Assembly: GCA_023663635.1 (NCBI GenBank)
Contig: JAMPHD010000016.1
Coordinates: 1 to 54,114, forward strand
DNA: 54,114 nt
From: Acetatifactor muris
Lineage (GTDB): Bacteria; Bacillota; Clostridia; Lachnospirales; Lachnospiraceae
Reading direction: 5' to 3'
Made by a program: the position numbers and the translations under genes. Shown piece after piece: positions 38,000-46,670 of this stretch (its first letter is position 1; each line of letters begins with the position of its first letter). Under the pieces are notes generated by a model that made no database searches, was not told the origin of the DNA, and worked only from the letters and a program-made list of their open reading frames with translations.

Positions 38000-39799
38000 A
38001 TGGATTTTTCGTATTCCGGTTCCACATCCGACGCAATGAATCTGACGGATGTACAGCAGTGTCGGGAGAGGATCCTCTCCGAGAACACTTATGATTTCAT
38101 CACGGATTTTTCCCTGACGGATTTTCCCAGACCGGAGGGAATCAGCTGTTATGAGGATGTGGATGGTCTGTATTATATCATCTATGTAAATCGAAATCTG
38201 ATCCCGAATATGAGCATTGATTCCTCTCCGTATCAGAGCATTCCCAAGCTGTACGGACTGATGCAGCTGAGCGGAGCGGGCAATGCCTTCAATCCGGATT
38301 CCCTGATCGTCAGCGGTATCACCCAAGTGCAGCGGGCCCCGCTGAATCTCACGGGGCGGGGATGTATCCTCTGCTTTATTGATACGGGAATTGATTATAC
38401 GATGGATGTGTTCAGGGATCTGCAGGGAGACAGCCGGATTCTGGCCATCTGGGACCAGACCGTTCAGAGCGGCACGCCTCCCGAGGGCTTTCTGTACGGC
38501 AGCGAGTACACGAGGGAGGACATCAACCGGGCGTTGCGGTCCGATGATCCCTATGAGGTGGTGCCCAGCAGGGATGAAAACGGCCACGGCAGTATTTTGG
38601 CCGCGTTGGCCGCCGGCAGCGCCACCACGGGAACCAACCGCTATGTGGGTGTGGCGCCGGATGCGGACATCGTGGCGGTGAAACTCAAGGAGTGCAAAAA
38701 TTATCTGCGGGAGTTCAACCTGATTCCGCCCGGGGAACCCGCCTATCAGGAAAATGATATCATGCTGGCGATCCGATACGCGGATTCCTTTGCGAGAGTC
38801 CTGTCCCGCCCCGTGATCATCTGTCTGGGGCTTGGCACCAATATGGGAGATCACGCCGGCAGTTCCGTTCTGTCCCGCTATCTGAACGTGGTGGCTCTTC
38901 GCCGCAGCCGCTCCATCGTGGTGTGCGGCGGCAATGAGGGAAACGCGGCGCATCATTACAGAGGACGGCTCAGACGTCCCGGGGCGGCGGATGACGCCGA
39001 CAGCGATACCATAGTGCAGAGCAATACCTATGAGGGCAATGTGGAAGTCCGTGTGGGCGAGAATTGCAGCGGGTTTGTGCTGGAGTGTTGGAGTTCCCTG
39101 CCGGATACCCTGCAGGTGGGACTGCGCTCTCCGGGCGGGGAGTACATTCCCCCTGCCCGCAGCAGCAGCGGGAGCGTGACTTATCGACTGATCTATGAGA
39201 GAACGATCATCACACTGGACACGATTCTGGTGGAGCCCGGATCCGGGGAACAACTGATACGGTTTCGTCTGCAGGATCCCACGCCCGGCATCTGGACTTT
39301 TCAGGTATCCTTCCCGGGGGCGCTCTACAACGGCGTCTTTGATATGTGGCTGCCGATCAATGAATTTCTGGATTCCGAGGTCAACTTCCTGCGCCCGGAC
39401 CCCTATATCACCCTGACGGAGCCCGCCATGGCATCGGACGTGATCAGTGTATCCTCCTACAATCCGGCTAACCTCAGCTTTGCCATTGAATCCGGGAGAG
39501 GGTATGCCCGCACGGGCGTCATACGCCCGGATCTCGCGGCGCCCGGCGTGAATGTCTCCACCATCCGCGGCCCCCGGACCGGCTCCAGTCTGGCTGCCGC
39601 CATCACCGCGGGAGCCGTGGCCCAGTTCTTCCAATGGGCGGTGGTGGAGCAGCGCAGCCCCTTCGCCGAGACGCGGGAACTGAAGAGCTATCTGATCCGG
39701 GGCGCGGCCCGCTCCGCGGATTTAACCTATCCCAACAGGGAGTGGGGATACGGCAGACTCGATCTGGAGGGAGTCTTCGACGCGCTGATCGGGCTGTGA
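38000..39799 (+). CDS. Subtilisin-like S8 protease without signal peptide (CspB-like)
   Basis: A 599-residue protease. A 90-residue N-terminal prodomain-like part precedes the catalytic domain. The triad is complete: D128 (IDTGIDY), H196 (ENGHGS) and S530 (TGSSLAAAI, where the usual GTS is GSS). A large insert of about 150 residues (VEVRVGENCSGF to the MWLPINEF region) lies between His and Ser, as in the CspB/PrsW-linked subtilases of Clostridia. There is no signal peptide or membrane segment, so a cytosolic or spore-associated site is likely. The start is uncertain: ATG 38000 and TTG 37982 both lack a clear ribosome site. Role in germination or housekeeping proteolysis not determined. Confidence 0.85.
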   Translation: MDFSYSGSTSDAMNLTDVQQCRERILSENTYDFITDFSLTDFPRPEGISCYEDVDGLYYIIYVNRNLIPNMSIDSSPYQSIPKLYGLMQLSGAGNAFNPDSLIVSGITQVQRAPLNLTGRGCILCFIDTGIDYTMDVFRDLQGDSRILAIWDQTVQSGTPPEGFLYGSEYTREDINRALRSDDPYEVVPSRDENGHGSILAALAAGSATTGTNRYVGVAPDADIVAVKLKECKNYLREFNLIPPGEPAYQENDIMLAIRYADSFARVLSRPVIICLGLGTNMGDHAGSSVLSRYLNVVALRRSRSIVVCGGNEGNAAHHYRGRLRRPGAADDADSDTIVQSNTYEGNVEVRVGENCSGFVLECWSSLPDTLQVGLRSPGGEYIPPARSSSGSVTYRLIYERTIITLDTILVEPGSGEQLIRFRLQDPTPGIWTFQVSFPGALYNGVFDMWLPINEFLDSEVNFLRPDPYITLTEPAMASDVISVSSYNPANLSFAIESGRGYARTGVIRPDLAAPGVNVSTIRGPRTGSSLAAAITAGAVAQFFQWAVVEQRSPFAETRELKSYLIRGAARSADLTYPNREWGYGRLDLEGVFDALIGL

Positions 39800-39868
39800 G
39801 CGGCGGCCGGGAATGCTTAAATATCCCAAAATATAGTAGTGATTTAGAAAATGTATGGTAAAATATAT

Positions 39869-39943
39869 CCATATTCGAGGTATGGAACGGCCGACCGGCC
39901 ATAAAGGCCATGCGTGGTCTGCGCTCATGGTACAATGTCTATA
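39869..39943 (+). repeat. Dispersed intergenic element, copy 1
   Basis: About 75 bp, similar to 47519-47595 in the same orientation. The shared core is AACGGCCGACCGGCCAT, with CCATATTCG before it and a TGCG...ATGGTA region after it. The core can fold as GGCC-GACC-GGCC. This copy lies between the subtilase gene and an AT-rich island. Confidence 0.75.
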
Positions 39944-40043
39944 CTCGTGGCAGGAAACTAATACAGACCTTGATATTAAAGGTAGTTATTTATGAGGCTG
40001 AGAATGTAACTATGGCATTTTCTAAAAAGTAGGAGGTTTTATC

Positions 40044-40376
40044 ATGAATTTCTATATAGGCAATTCAATAAATGAGATTGATGAACAGGATGTTAATGTA
40101 GAATTTAGTGATGAGTTACTTGATTTTGTTTACAAGTTAAGCAAACGCGGTTCATTCGATATGAGTAAGTTGTATGAGATTGATCCATATGTGGATGTTG
40201 AAATTTCCAAAAGTGATTTATCTCAGATAATTGAGGTATGCAATTATATCTTAGATACATCATTACTTCAGAATTATGAAGAGCCGGACGAAGGTAATCA
40301 AATGTTGAAAGATTTAGTGGAGATTGCTCGAAAAGCACAGTCAAGAGATTTAGGACTGGTTTCCATAGGAGATTAA
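40044..40376 (+). CDS. Small acidic protein of unknown function (immunity-like context)
   Basis: A 110-residue, AT-rich gene. The protein is acidic and helical, without signal or membrane segments (MNFYIGNSINEID, FDMSKLYEIDPYVDVEIS, EIARKAQSRDLGLVSIGD). AGGAGG lies nine bases before the ATG. Close relatives are common in Lachnospiraceae as far as I recall, but I know of no assigned function. Its size, acidity, base composition and the broken gene directly behind it resemble arrays of orphan immunity genes from polymorphic toxin systems; this is inference only. The stop TAA overlaps the ATG of the following reading frame (TAATG). Confidence 0.65.
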   Translation: MNFYIGNSINEIDEQDVNVEFSDELLDFVYKLSKRGSFDMSKLYEIDPYVDVEISKSDLSQIIEVCNYILDTSLLQNYEEPDEGNQMLKDLVEIARKAQSRDLGLVSIGD

Positions 40377-40949
40377 TGGTTTACACAATATCGAATATTA
40401 TTTCGGAATTTAGAAGAATGTTTCCAAATATAAGGATATCACTTTTGAGGAAGGTTACGAGAATGCAGGGAGCCACGATTTCATGAACAGCAGGGGACAG
40501 GGCTTTCCCCTGCGGGTGTATACGGAATTGACTTTTATCTTGTATGATTATTGTCAGAAGATAAATGAAAATTTGTTGACGGATGGTTGGACGGTAGAAA
40601 GAATTATCCCTATAGGGGACGAATACTATAATGTTTTGATGTACCAAGAAGCAAGTGGCAGCAGCGTGAATTTGCTGTTTGATTATTCGGAACCAGAGTA
40701 TAAAGTCCTATATTTGCAGGATGGCAACATGCCTTTTTCTTTAGAAACACATTATATGAGCCAATTTGATTGGGAGCCTTTTGACAGGGAGGAAAAGGTT
40801 ATGTCGGACAATGGAAGGTGCAGGAATTTTATGGAGATTCTCCTTGTTTCAGCGGTTTGCCGGTTTCGGACGATCGAAAGGTATGGATTTGTATGAATGT
40901 AGGATCACATGAATACATAGCCGAGACATTTTATTATGTGAATGAGTAA
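40376..40949 (+). pseudogene. Frameshifted hypothetical gene in the AT-rich island
   Basis: Three frames follow each other as if one gene had lost two single bases. The first starts at ATG 40376 (MVYTISNIISEF), overlapping the previous stop. The second is open from about 40414 after TAG 40411-40413 (KNVSKYKDITFEEGYENAG, then on past ATG 40483). The third takes over near 40801-40812 and runs WKVQEFYGDSPCFSGLPV to ETFYYVNE and TAA 40947-40949. The 137-codon frame 40483-40896 alone would have an implausible end. I do not recognise the family. The short frame behind it (40976-41041) may be another remnant. Confidence 0.6.
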
Positions 40950-41110
40950 CACTTTTTATACGGGAGAGCGAAAACATGAGTCATATTCGTTTAGGTGATC
41001 AATTTATGAATGACCAAGCTAAGGAACGAGGCATTGCATAAAAGAAAATCGGATTCGGGATGTAAATTGAGGAGTTGGTTAGCTGAAGTCCGCCCACATC
41101 ATATAGACAT

Positions 41111-41139
41111 TTGACATAATTTCGAGTATAATGTATACA
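41111..41139 (+). promoter_or_regulatory. Sigma-A promoter of the sugar ABC importer operon
   Basis: TTGACA (41111-41116), 17 bases, TATACA (41134-41139); a perfect TATAAT at 41127-41132 lies too close to this -35 to pair with it. No cre-like or LacI-type palindrome was recognised with confidence. The interval 40950-41110 holds nothing else clear. Confidence 0.6.
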
Positions 41140-41193
41140 ATTATTTTTAAGCGTTATCCGTATACCATATCAATATCCTATGGAGAAACCAAC

Positions 41194-42285
41194 ATGGAAG
41201 TGACATTACAGAATCTGACAAAGAAATATCCGGCCCGCGGGAAACAGGCTCGCGGCGAGGTGATCGCGGTGGACCGGTTTGATTTTGAGATCCCGGACGG
41301 CAAGCTGATCGGCCTGTTGGGGCCTTCGGGCTGCGGCAAGAGCACGGTGCTGAATCTGATCAGCGGTCTGGTGAAACCCACCGAGGGACGGATCCTGTTC
41401 GGGGGAGAGGACGTGACCGATCTGCCCCCGGAGCATCGGGGGATCGGTCTGGTGTTCCAGAATTATGCCCTCTATCCGCATCTCACCGTCAGGCAGAATA
41501 TTTTGTTCCCCCTTCAGAATCTGAAGGGGAAGGACAAGCTCTCCAAGGAGGAGATGACGGAGAGAGCCATGGCGGCGGCAGGACTGGTACAGATCGAGGA
41601 ACTGATGGACCGCAGGCCGGGAGAACTCTCGGGCGGGCAGCAGCAGCGGGTGGCCATCGCCCGCGCGTTGGTGAAGACGCCCAAGGTATTGCTCTTGGAT
41701 GAGCCTCTCTCCAATCTGGACGCCAGACTGCGGATCCAGACCAGAGAGGAGATTCGCAGGATTCAGCGCAAGACGCAGGTCACCACTATTTTTGTGACTC
41801 ACGATCAGGAGGAGGCCATGAGCATTTCCGATAGGATCGTGGTCATGAAGGAGGGGCGCGTACAGCAGATCGGAGCGCCGCAGGAGGTCTATGACAATCC
41901 GGTGAATCTGTTCGTGGCCAAATTTTTGGGGACTCCGCCCATCAATGTTTTTGAGGGACAGATCAGGGATAAACGGCTCTTTATCGGGGAGGACGCGGTG
42001 CTCGATATGCCCGGTATGGAAGACCGCAAAGTTTATGTGGGTATCCGCCCGGAAGGATTTGTGCCTGGGGAGAACGGCCCCATGGGCTGCCATATGAGCC
42101 GCGTGGAGGTCATGGGACGGGATATCAGTGTGATCTCCACCAATGAGGCATCCCTCAATCCCACCGTCCGCTCCATCATCAGCGCGGAGAGCGGGGTGGA
42201 TCCGGACGCGGCCGAGATCCGTTTTGCCCTGAAACCCGGCAAGGTACTTCTCTTTGACCGGGAGACGGAGGAGAGGATTCGGTGA
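41194..42285 (+). CDS. Sugar ABC transporter ATP-binding protein (MsmX/UgpC/MalK type)
   Basis: A 363-residue ATPase that powers the sugar importer encoded by the next three genes. Walker A is GPSGCGKST, the Q-loop is [14 protein letters not shown], the signature [15 protein letters not shown], and Walker [14 protein letters not shown]; the H-loop is [10 protein letters not shown]. The C-terminal 120 residues form the TOBE/regulatory domain ([14 protein letters not shown]). GGAG lies eight bases before ATG 41194, which matches the family start. The upstream in-frame ATG at 41131 lies within the -10 region of the promoter. The ATPase leading its operon is less common, since many Firmicutes sugar importers share a distant MsmX. 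Confidence 0.93.
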   Translation: MEVTLQNLTKKYPARGKQARGEVIAVDRFDFEIPDGKLIGLLGPSGCGKSTVLNLISGLVKPTEGRILFGGEDVTDLPPEHRGIGLVFQNYALYPHLTVRQNILFPLQNLKGKDKLSKEEMTERAMAAAGLVQIEELMDRRPGELSGGQQQRVAIARALVKTPKVLLLDEPLSNLDARLRIQTREEIRRIQRKTQVTTIFVTHDQEEAMSISDRIVVMKEGRVQQIGAPQEVYDNPVNLFVAKFLGTPPINVFEGQIRDKRLFIGEDAVLDMPGMEDRKVYVGIRPEGFVPGENGPMGCHMSRVEVMGRDISVISTNEASLNPTVRSIISAESGVDPDAAEIRFALKPGKVLLFDRETEERIR

Positions 42286-42289
42286 GAGG

Positions 42290-43192
42290 ATGAAAAAACG
42301 ACTTCAAAACAGTAATTTCAAGGCTTGGCTGTATCTTTTGCCGGCGATCCTTTTTCTGGGAGTGTTTATGATCTATCCTCTGGTGGATGTGTTCATATAT
42401 TCCTTTGAGGAGGGCTACAACTCCGCGTCCCAGACATACATGGGCATCGGTTGGCACAATTATTCCTATGTCCTGCACGATCCGTATTTTCTGCAGGCAG
42501 TGCGCAATACTTTTCTTCTGGTGATCGTCACGGTGCCCCTGTCCACGGGGATCGCGCTGCTCATCTCCCTGGGGCTGACGACCATACGCCCCTTAAGAAA
42601 CCTGTTTCAGACCATTTATTTTCTGCCCTATGTGACCAACACATTGGCCGTGGGACTGGTATTTATGGTCCTGTTTAAGAAGACCGCCTATTCCGACGGT
42701 CTGATCAATCTGCTCATCAATTGGTTTGGCGGCAGTTCCATAGATTTTATCGACGGACCTTATTGGGCCAAGATGCTGGTGCTCTGCATTTACACCATCT
42801 GGGTGGTCCTGCCCTTCAAGATATTGATCCTGACGAGCGCGCTCTCCTCCGTGAATCCGAGCTTTTACAATGCCGCCAGAGTGGACGGCACCTCGGGATT
42901 TCGGATCTTTACCCGCATCACGCTGCCCATGATCTCCCCCATGATATTTTATCTGATCATCACGGGATTTATCGGTGCCTTCAAGGCCTACAGCGATGTG
43001 GTGGCGCTCTTTGGCACGGATCTGAACGCGGCGGGGATGAATACCATCGTGGGCTATGTCTATGACATGCTGTACGGCGACAGCGGCGGATATCCGTCCT
43101 ACGCCTCCTCGGCGGCGATCCTCCTGTTTGCCATTGTGCTGACGATCACCTGCATCAATCTGTTGGTCAGCAGGAAAAATGTACACTATTAA
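42290..43192 (+). CDS. Sugar ABC transporter permease (MalF/UgpA type)
   Basis: A 300-residue membrane protein with six hydrophobic segments, starting with WLYLLPAILFLGVFMIYPLV. The cytosolic coupling loop is NAARVDGTSGFRIFTRITLPMISP, the EAA motif of the family with Ala replacing the leading Glu. GAGAGG lies directly before ATG 42290, four bases behind the ATPase gene. It forms the channel with the second permease. Confidence 0.92.
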   Translation: MKKRLQNSNFKAWLYLLPAILFLGVFMIYPLVDVFIYSFEEGYNSASQTYMGIGWHNYSYVLHDPYFLQAVRNTFLLVIVTVPLSTGIALLISLGLTTIRPLRNLFQTIYFLPYVTNTLAVGLVFMVLFKKTAYSDGLINLLINWFGGSSIDFIDGPYWAKMLVLCIYTIWVVLPFKILILTSALSSVNPSFYNAARVDGTSGFRIFTRITLPMISPMIFYLIITGFIGAFKAYSDVVALFGTDLNAAGMNTIVGYVYDMLYGDSGGYPSYASSAAILLFAIVLTITCINLLVSRKNVHY

Positions 43193-43276
43193 AAATTGAG
43201 CAGATGATCATGAAACTCATTATTTAGGAAGTTTCACAATTATCTGTCAGAATTAAAATCAGGCGGGAGGTGCAAT

Positions 43277-44140
43277 ATGGAATACGCTAAAATAGAAAAG
43301 AGAGCCCGGGTGGGAGGGATCATCCGCAGGACGATCACCTACATCCTGCTGGCTTTGTGGGCGCTGATCGTGCTGTTTCCCTTTTACTGGATGATCCTCA
43401 CATCCGTGAAGAGTTACGGCGCGTACAACTCGGAGTACATTCCGCAATTTTTTACCCTGTCGCCCACTCTGCAGAACTATGCGGACGCGTTTACCACCGT
43501 GGCTTTGGACCGATATCTGCTCAACACATTGTTCTTTGCCGTGGTGACTACGGCGCTCATGCTGTTTGTGATCACGTTGGCGGCATTCGCTTTCGCGCGT
43601 TTGGATTTTAAGGGCAAAAATATCGTCTTTGTCCTTTTCCTGTCCCTGATGATGATTCCCAATGAGTTGGTCGTCATCACCAACTTTGTGACCATCACCA
43701 ATCTGGATTTGCGCAACAGCTTTACGGGACTGATCCTGCCCTCCGTCACCTCCGTGTTCTACATCTATCTGCTCAAGGAGAATTTCGAGCAGATTCCGGA
43801 CAGCCTCTACTATGCGGCCAAGGTGGACGGTACATCCGATTGGAAGTATCTGTGGAAGGTGATGATACCCATTTCCAGGCCCACGCTCATCACCGTGACG
43901 ATCCTGAAGGTCATCGAGTGTTGGAATTCCTATGTGTGGCCCCGTCTCATCACGGACAATCCGGATTACTATCTGGTGTCCAACGGCATACAGGAGATTC
44001 GGGAGAACGGGTTTGGCCGTGAGAATATCCCTGCCATGATGGCGGCGGTGGTGGTGATCTCCGTTCCGCTGATCTTGTTGTTTCTGATCTTCCGCAATAA
44101 GATCATGGAGGGCGTGTCAAGAGGAGGGACCAAGGGATGA
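43277..44140 (+). CDS. Sugar ABC transporter permease (MalG/UgpE type)
   Basis: A 287-residue membrane protein with six helices (first: ITYILLALWALIVLFPFYWMIL). The EAA coupling loop is YYAAKVDGTSDWKYLWKVMIPISRP. GGGAGG precedes the ATG. The last bases overlap the binding-protein gene by four (ATGA), so they are translated together. Confidence 0.92.
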   Translation: MEYAKIEKRARVGGIIRRTITYILLALWALIVLFPFYWMILTSVKSYGAYNSEYIPQFFTLSPTLQNYADAFTTVALDRYLLNTLFFAVVTTALMLFVITLAAFAFARLDFKGKNIVFVLFLSLMMIPNELVVITNFVTITNLDLRNSFTGLILPSVTSVFYIYLLKENFEQIPDSLYYAAKVDGTSDWKYLWKVMIPISRPTLITVTILKVIECWNSYVWPRLITDNPDYYLVSNGIQEIRENGFGRENIPAMMAAVVVISVPLILLFLIFRNKIMEGVSRGGTKG

Positions 44141-45780
44141 GCGGAAAGAATACCGGGAAGAAAGGGCGAAGAGGCAAAGGTCTGCGTCGTATCGCGTCTC
44201 TGTTGGGGCTCTGCGGCATGTTGAGTTTAACGGGCTGTCACGGCAAGGAGGGACTGAAGGCTTTCACGGTCCCGGAGGAATTTGATACCGGGCGGGAATA
44301 CGAGATCACTTTCTGGGCCAAAAATGACACCAACAAGACCCAGACCATGATCTACGAGCAGGCCATCGCGGATTTTGAGGAGATGTATCCCAACATCAAG
44401 GTCAATCTGCGCCTGTATACGGACTACGGCAAGATCTATAATGATGTGATCACGAATATCGCCACGAACACCACGCCCAATGTCTGCATCACTTATCCCG
44501 ATCATATCGCCACATATCTGACGGGGGTGAATCAGGTGGTGCCTCTGGAGGAATTGTTCGCGGATGAAAAATACGGACTGGGGGGCAGTGAGCTGCGGTT
44601 TGACGCGCCCACGCAGGAGGAGATGATCCCGCAGTTTCTGGAAGAGTGTTCCTTTGAGGGACATTACTACGCCATTCCCTACATGCGCTCCACGGAGGCC
44701 TGTTATGTGAACAGGACTTATGTGGAAAAATTGGGCTATACGCTGCCGGACGTGCTGACTTGGGACTTTGTCTGGGAGGTCTCCGAGGCGGCCATGGCCA
44801 AGGACGCGGAGGGGAATTTTGCGGTCAACGGACAGAAGGTGATGATCCCTTTCATCTACAAATCCACGGACAATATGATGATCCAGATGCTTAAGCAAAA
44901 AGAGGCCGGCTACTCCACGGATGAAGGGGAGCTGCTTCTCTTTAACGATACCACGGAGGAATTTCTGGAGGAGATCGCGGGACACGCGAAGAACAGCGCT
45001 TTCTCCACCTTTAAGATCTCCAGTTATCCCGCCAATTTCATGAACGCGGGACAGTGCATCTTTGCGGTGGACTCCACGGCGGGAGCCACCTGGATGGGGA
45101 CGGACGCGCCCCTGTGCGACATCAGCGAGGACAAGATCGTGGAGTTTGAGACGGCGGTCAGGACGGTGCCGCAGTTTGACCCGGACCATCCCCAAATGAT
45201 ATCCCAAGGCCCCTCGGTCTGCATCTTCAACAAGGAGGACCCGCAGGAGGTGCTGGCATCCTGGCTCTTTGCCCAATATCTGCTGAGCAATGACGTACAG
45301 ATCGCCTACTCCGAGACGGAGGGCTATGTGCCCGTCACGACCAAGGCCCGGGAGTCCGCGGAGTATTTGGATTATCTCTCCCGCGCCGGAGAGGACGACA
45401 AGTTGTACTATGAGATCAAGATTCAGGCGGCGGAACTTCTCTTGGACAATGTGGATCACACCTTTGTCACCCCCGTATTCAACGGTTCCGCCTCTCTGCG
45501 CGATGCGGCGGGGCAGCTCATCGAGAACACGGTCAAATCCGTCCGAAGGGGAGAGACGGTGGATGATGCCTATTTTGACAAACTCTATGACGACATCACC
45601 GCGCTGTATCGTCTGGACCGGATAGGCGTGCGGGGCGGCGCGCCGGCGGACGCCGGGGAGGATATGGGACCTCTGCCGCAGACGGCGGTGACGCTGCTCG
45701 GTTCTCTGGGGGTCGCGTGGATTTTGATCGTCCTGTATGCGGTTTGGCAGATGTATGGAAAGCGCAGACGACAAAAATAA
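44137..45780 (+). CDS. Extracellular sugar-binding lipoprotein with a C-terminal membrane helix
   Basis: A 547-residue family 1 solute-binding protein. The lipobox is LSLTGC with C34 as the lipidated residue. The fold is typical: ITFWAKNDTN, FEEMYPNIKVNLRLYTDYGKIYNDV, YAIPYMRSTEACYVN and a late FAVDSTAGATWMG. Unlike normal family members, it continues past the binding domain to a hydrophobic segment at about 515-537 (TLLGSLGVAWILIVLYAVWQMY) and a basic KRRRQK end. The protein would thus be held in the membrane at both ends. Substrate not predictable; the operon order ATPase-permease-permease-binding protein is complete. Confidence 0.88.
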   Translation: MSGKNTGKKGRRGKGLRRIASLLGLCGMLSLTGCHGKEGLKAFTVPEEFDTGREYEITFWAKNDTNKTQTMIYEQAIADFEEMYPNIKVNLRLYTDYGKIYNDVITNIATNTTPNVCITYPDHIATYLTGVNQVVPLEELFADEKYGLGGSELRFDAPTQEEMIPQFLEECSFEGHYYAIPYMRSTEACYVNRTYVEKLGYTLPDVLTWDFVWEVSEAAMAKDAEGNFAVNGQKVMIPFIYKSTDNMMIQMLKQKEAGYSTDEGELLLFNDTTEEFLEEIAGHAKNSAFSTFKISSYPANFMNAGQCIFAVDSTAGATWMGTDAPLCDISEDKIVEFETAVRTVPQFDPDHPQMISQGPSVCIFNKEDPQEVLASWLFAQYLLSNDVQIAYSETEGYVPVTTKARESAEYLDYLSRAGEDDKLYYEIKIQAAELLLDNVDHTFVTPVFNGSASLRDAAGQLIENTVKSVRRGETVDDAYFDKLYDDITALYRLDRIGVRGGAPADAGEDMGPLPQTAVTLLGSLGVAWILIVLYAVWQMYGKRRRQK

Positions 45781-45790
45781 GGGATACCTA

Positions 45791-45818
45791 TTGATTTATT
45801 GGGAAATTCATGTATAAT
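45791..45818 (+). promoter_or_regulatory. Extended -10 promoter of the OB-like lipoprotein gene
   Basis: TTGATT (45791-45796), 16 bases, TATAAT (45813-45818) preceded by TG (extended -10). It lies right behind the importer operon. Confidence 0.7.
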
Positions 45819-45900
45819 TATCTCAATGTGTCCGCTCATCGCGGGGACAGGGACACTTATCATATTTTATACCTGACTGAGGTCCGAGGAGGATAACAAG

Positions 45901-46668
45901 ATGAAGAAATTAGTATCGTTACTGTTGGCTGCCACAATGGTCTTGACCTTTGCCGGCTGCAACAAAGAGAACCCTGCGTCAGACGGTGACGCGGATGCAA
46001 AGTCCGAGGGTGTTATGACCTATGCGGAGTACATAGCGGCAGATCTGGACACTGAGGTCGTGATCGAGGCGTATGTACAGGCACATCAGTCCTGGTGGGA
46101 GAAGGACGGCAACGGCAAGATCACCGTTTATGCCCAGGATAAGGACGGCGCGTATTTTATCTATGAGATGAACTGCTCCAAGGAGGACAGCGAGAAACTG
46201 ACTCCGGGAACCAAGATCAAAGTGACCGGATATAAGTCCGAGTGGGCCGGTGAGGTGGAGATCACGGACGCGAACTTTGAGATCCTCTCCGGCAGTTATG
46301 TGGCGGAGGCAGCGGATGTATCTTCCCTGCTCGGCAGCGATGAGTTGATCGATCATCAGAACGAGTTCGTCGCTTTCAAGGGCATGACCGTTGAGACCTA
46401 TGAGAAGGATGGACAGTCCTATGACTGCGCGTTTGTATACAATGATGACAACTCCGGCGCGCATGACTCCAACAGCGATCTGTACTTCAATGTATCGCTG
46501 AACGGTCAGACTTACACTTTCTGCGTGGAGTCCTATCTGTGCGACAACACCACGGAGGTCTATCAGGCCGTGGAGAACCTGAAAGTCGGCGATGTGGTCG
46601 ATCTGGAAGGTTTCCTGTACTGGTATGAGGGCGCAAACCCCCACATCACATCCGTGACGGTTAAATAA
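45901..46668 (+). CDS. Lipoprotein with OB-fold-like repeats
   Basis: A 255-residue lipoprotein: signal 1-19 with lipobox FAGC. After a short polar linker, two similar beta-rich parts follow. The first is at about 40-130 (EVVIEAYVQAHQSWW, KITVYAQDKDGAYFIYE, PGTKIKVTGYKSEWAGEVEI). The second is at about 150-255 (EFVAFKGMTVETY, VSLNGQTYTFCVESYL, VGDVVDLEGFLYWYEGANPHI). Each has the strand order of nucleic-acid- or sugar-binding OB folds, common in Firmicutes lipoproteins. GAGGAGG precedes the ATG. It ends two bases from a convergent gene with no terminator between. Role unknown. Confidence 0.75.
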   Translation: MKKLVSLLLAATMVLTFAGCNKENPASDGDADAKSEGVMTYAEYIAADLDTEVVIEAYVQAHQSWWEKDGNGKITVYAQDKDGAYFIYEMNCSKEDSEKLTPGTKIKVTGYKSEWAGEVEITDANFEILSGSYVAEAADVSSLLGSDELIDHQNEFVAFKGMTVETYEKDGQSYDCAFVYNDDNSGAHDSNSDLYFNVSLNGQTYTFCVESYLCDNTTEVYQAVENLKVGDVVDLEGFLYWYEGANPHITSVTVK

Positions 46669-46670
46669 GA

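Noticed and set aside
37406..39634. Very long open frame on the minus strand opposite the metal ATPase and subtilase genes
   Set aside because: It covers parts of two well-supported genes and the gap between them, has no family motifs and no ribosome site. Long antisense frames arise here from the codon use of GC-rich genes.
40976..41041. 21-codon frame MSHIRLGDQFMNDQ...
   Set aside because: It is too short and its ribosome site is poorly spaced; it may be a remnant of the AT-rich island, but coding cannot be supported.
41127..41132. TATAAT as the -10 of the importer promoter
   Set aside because: It lies only 10 bases behind the TTGACA at 41111. TATACA at 41134-41139 has the proper 17-base spacing, though both could be used.
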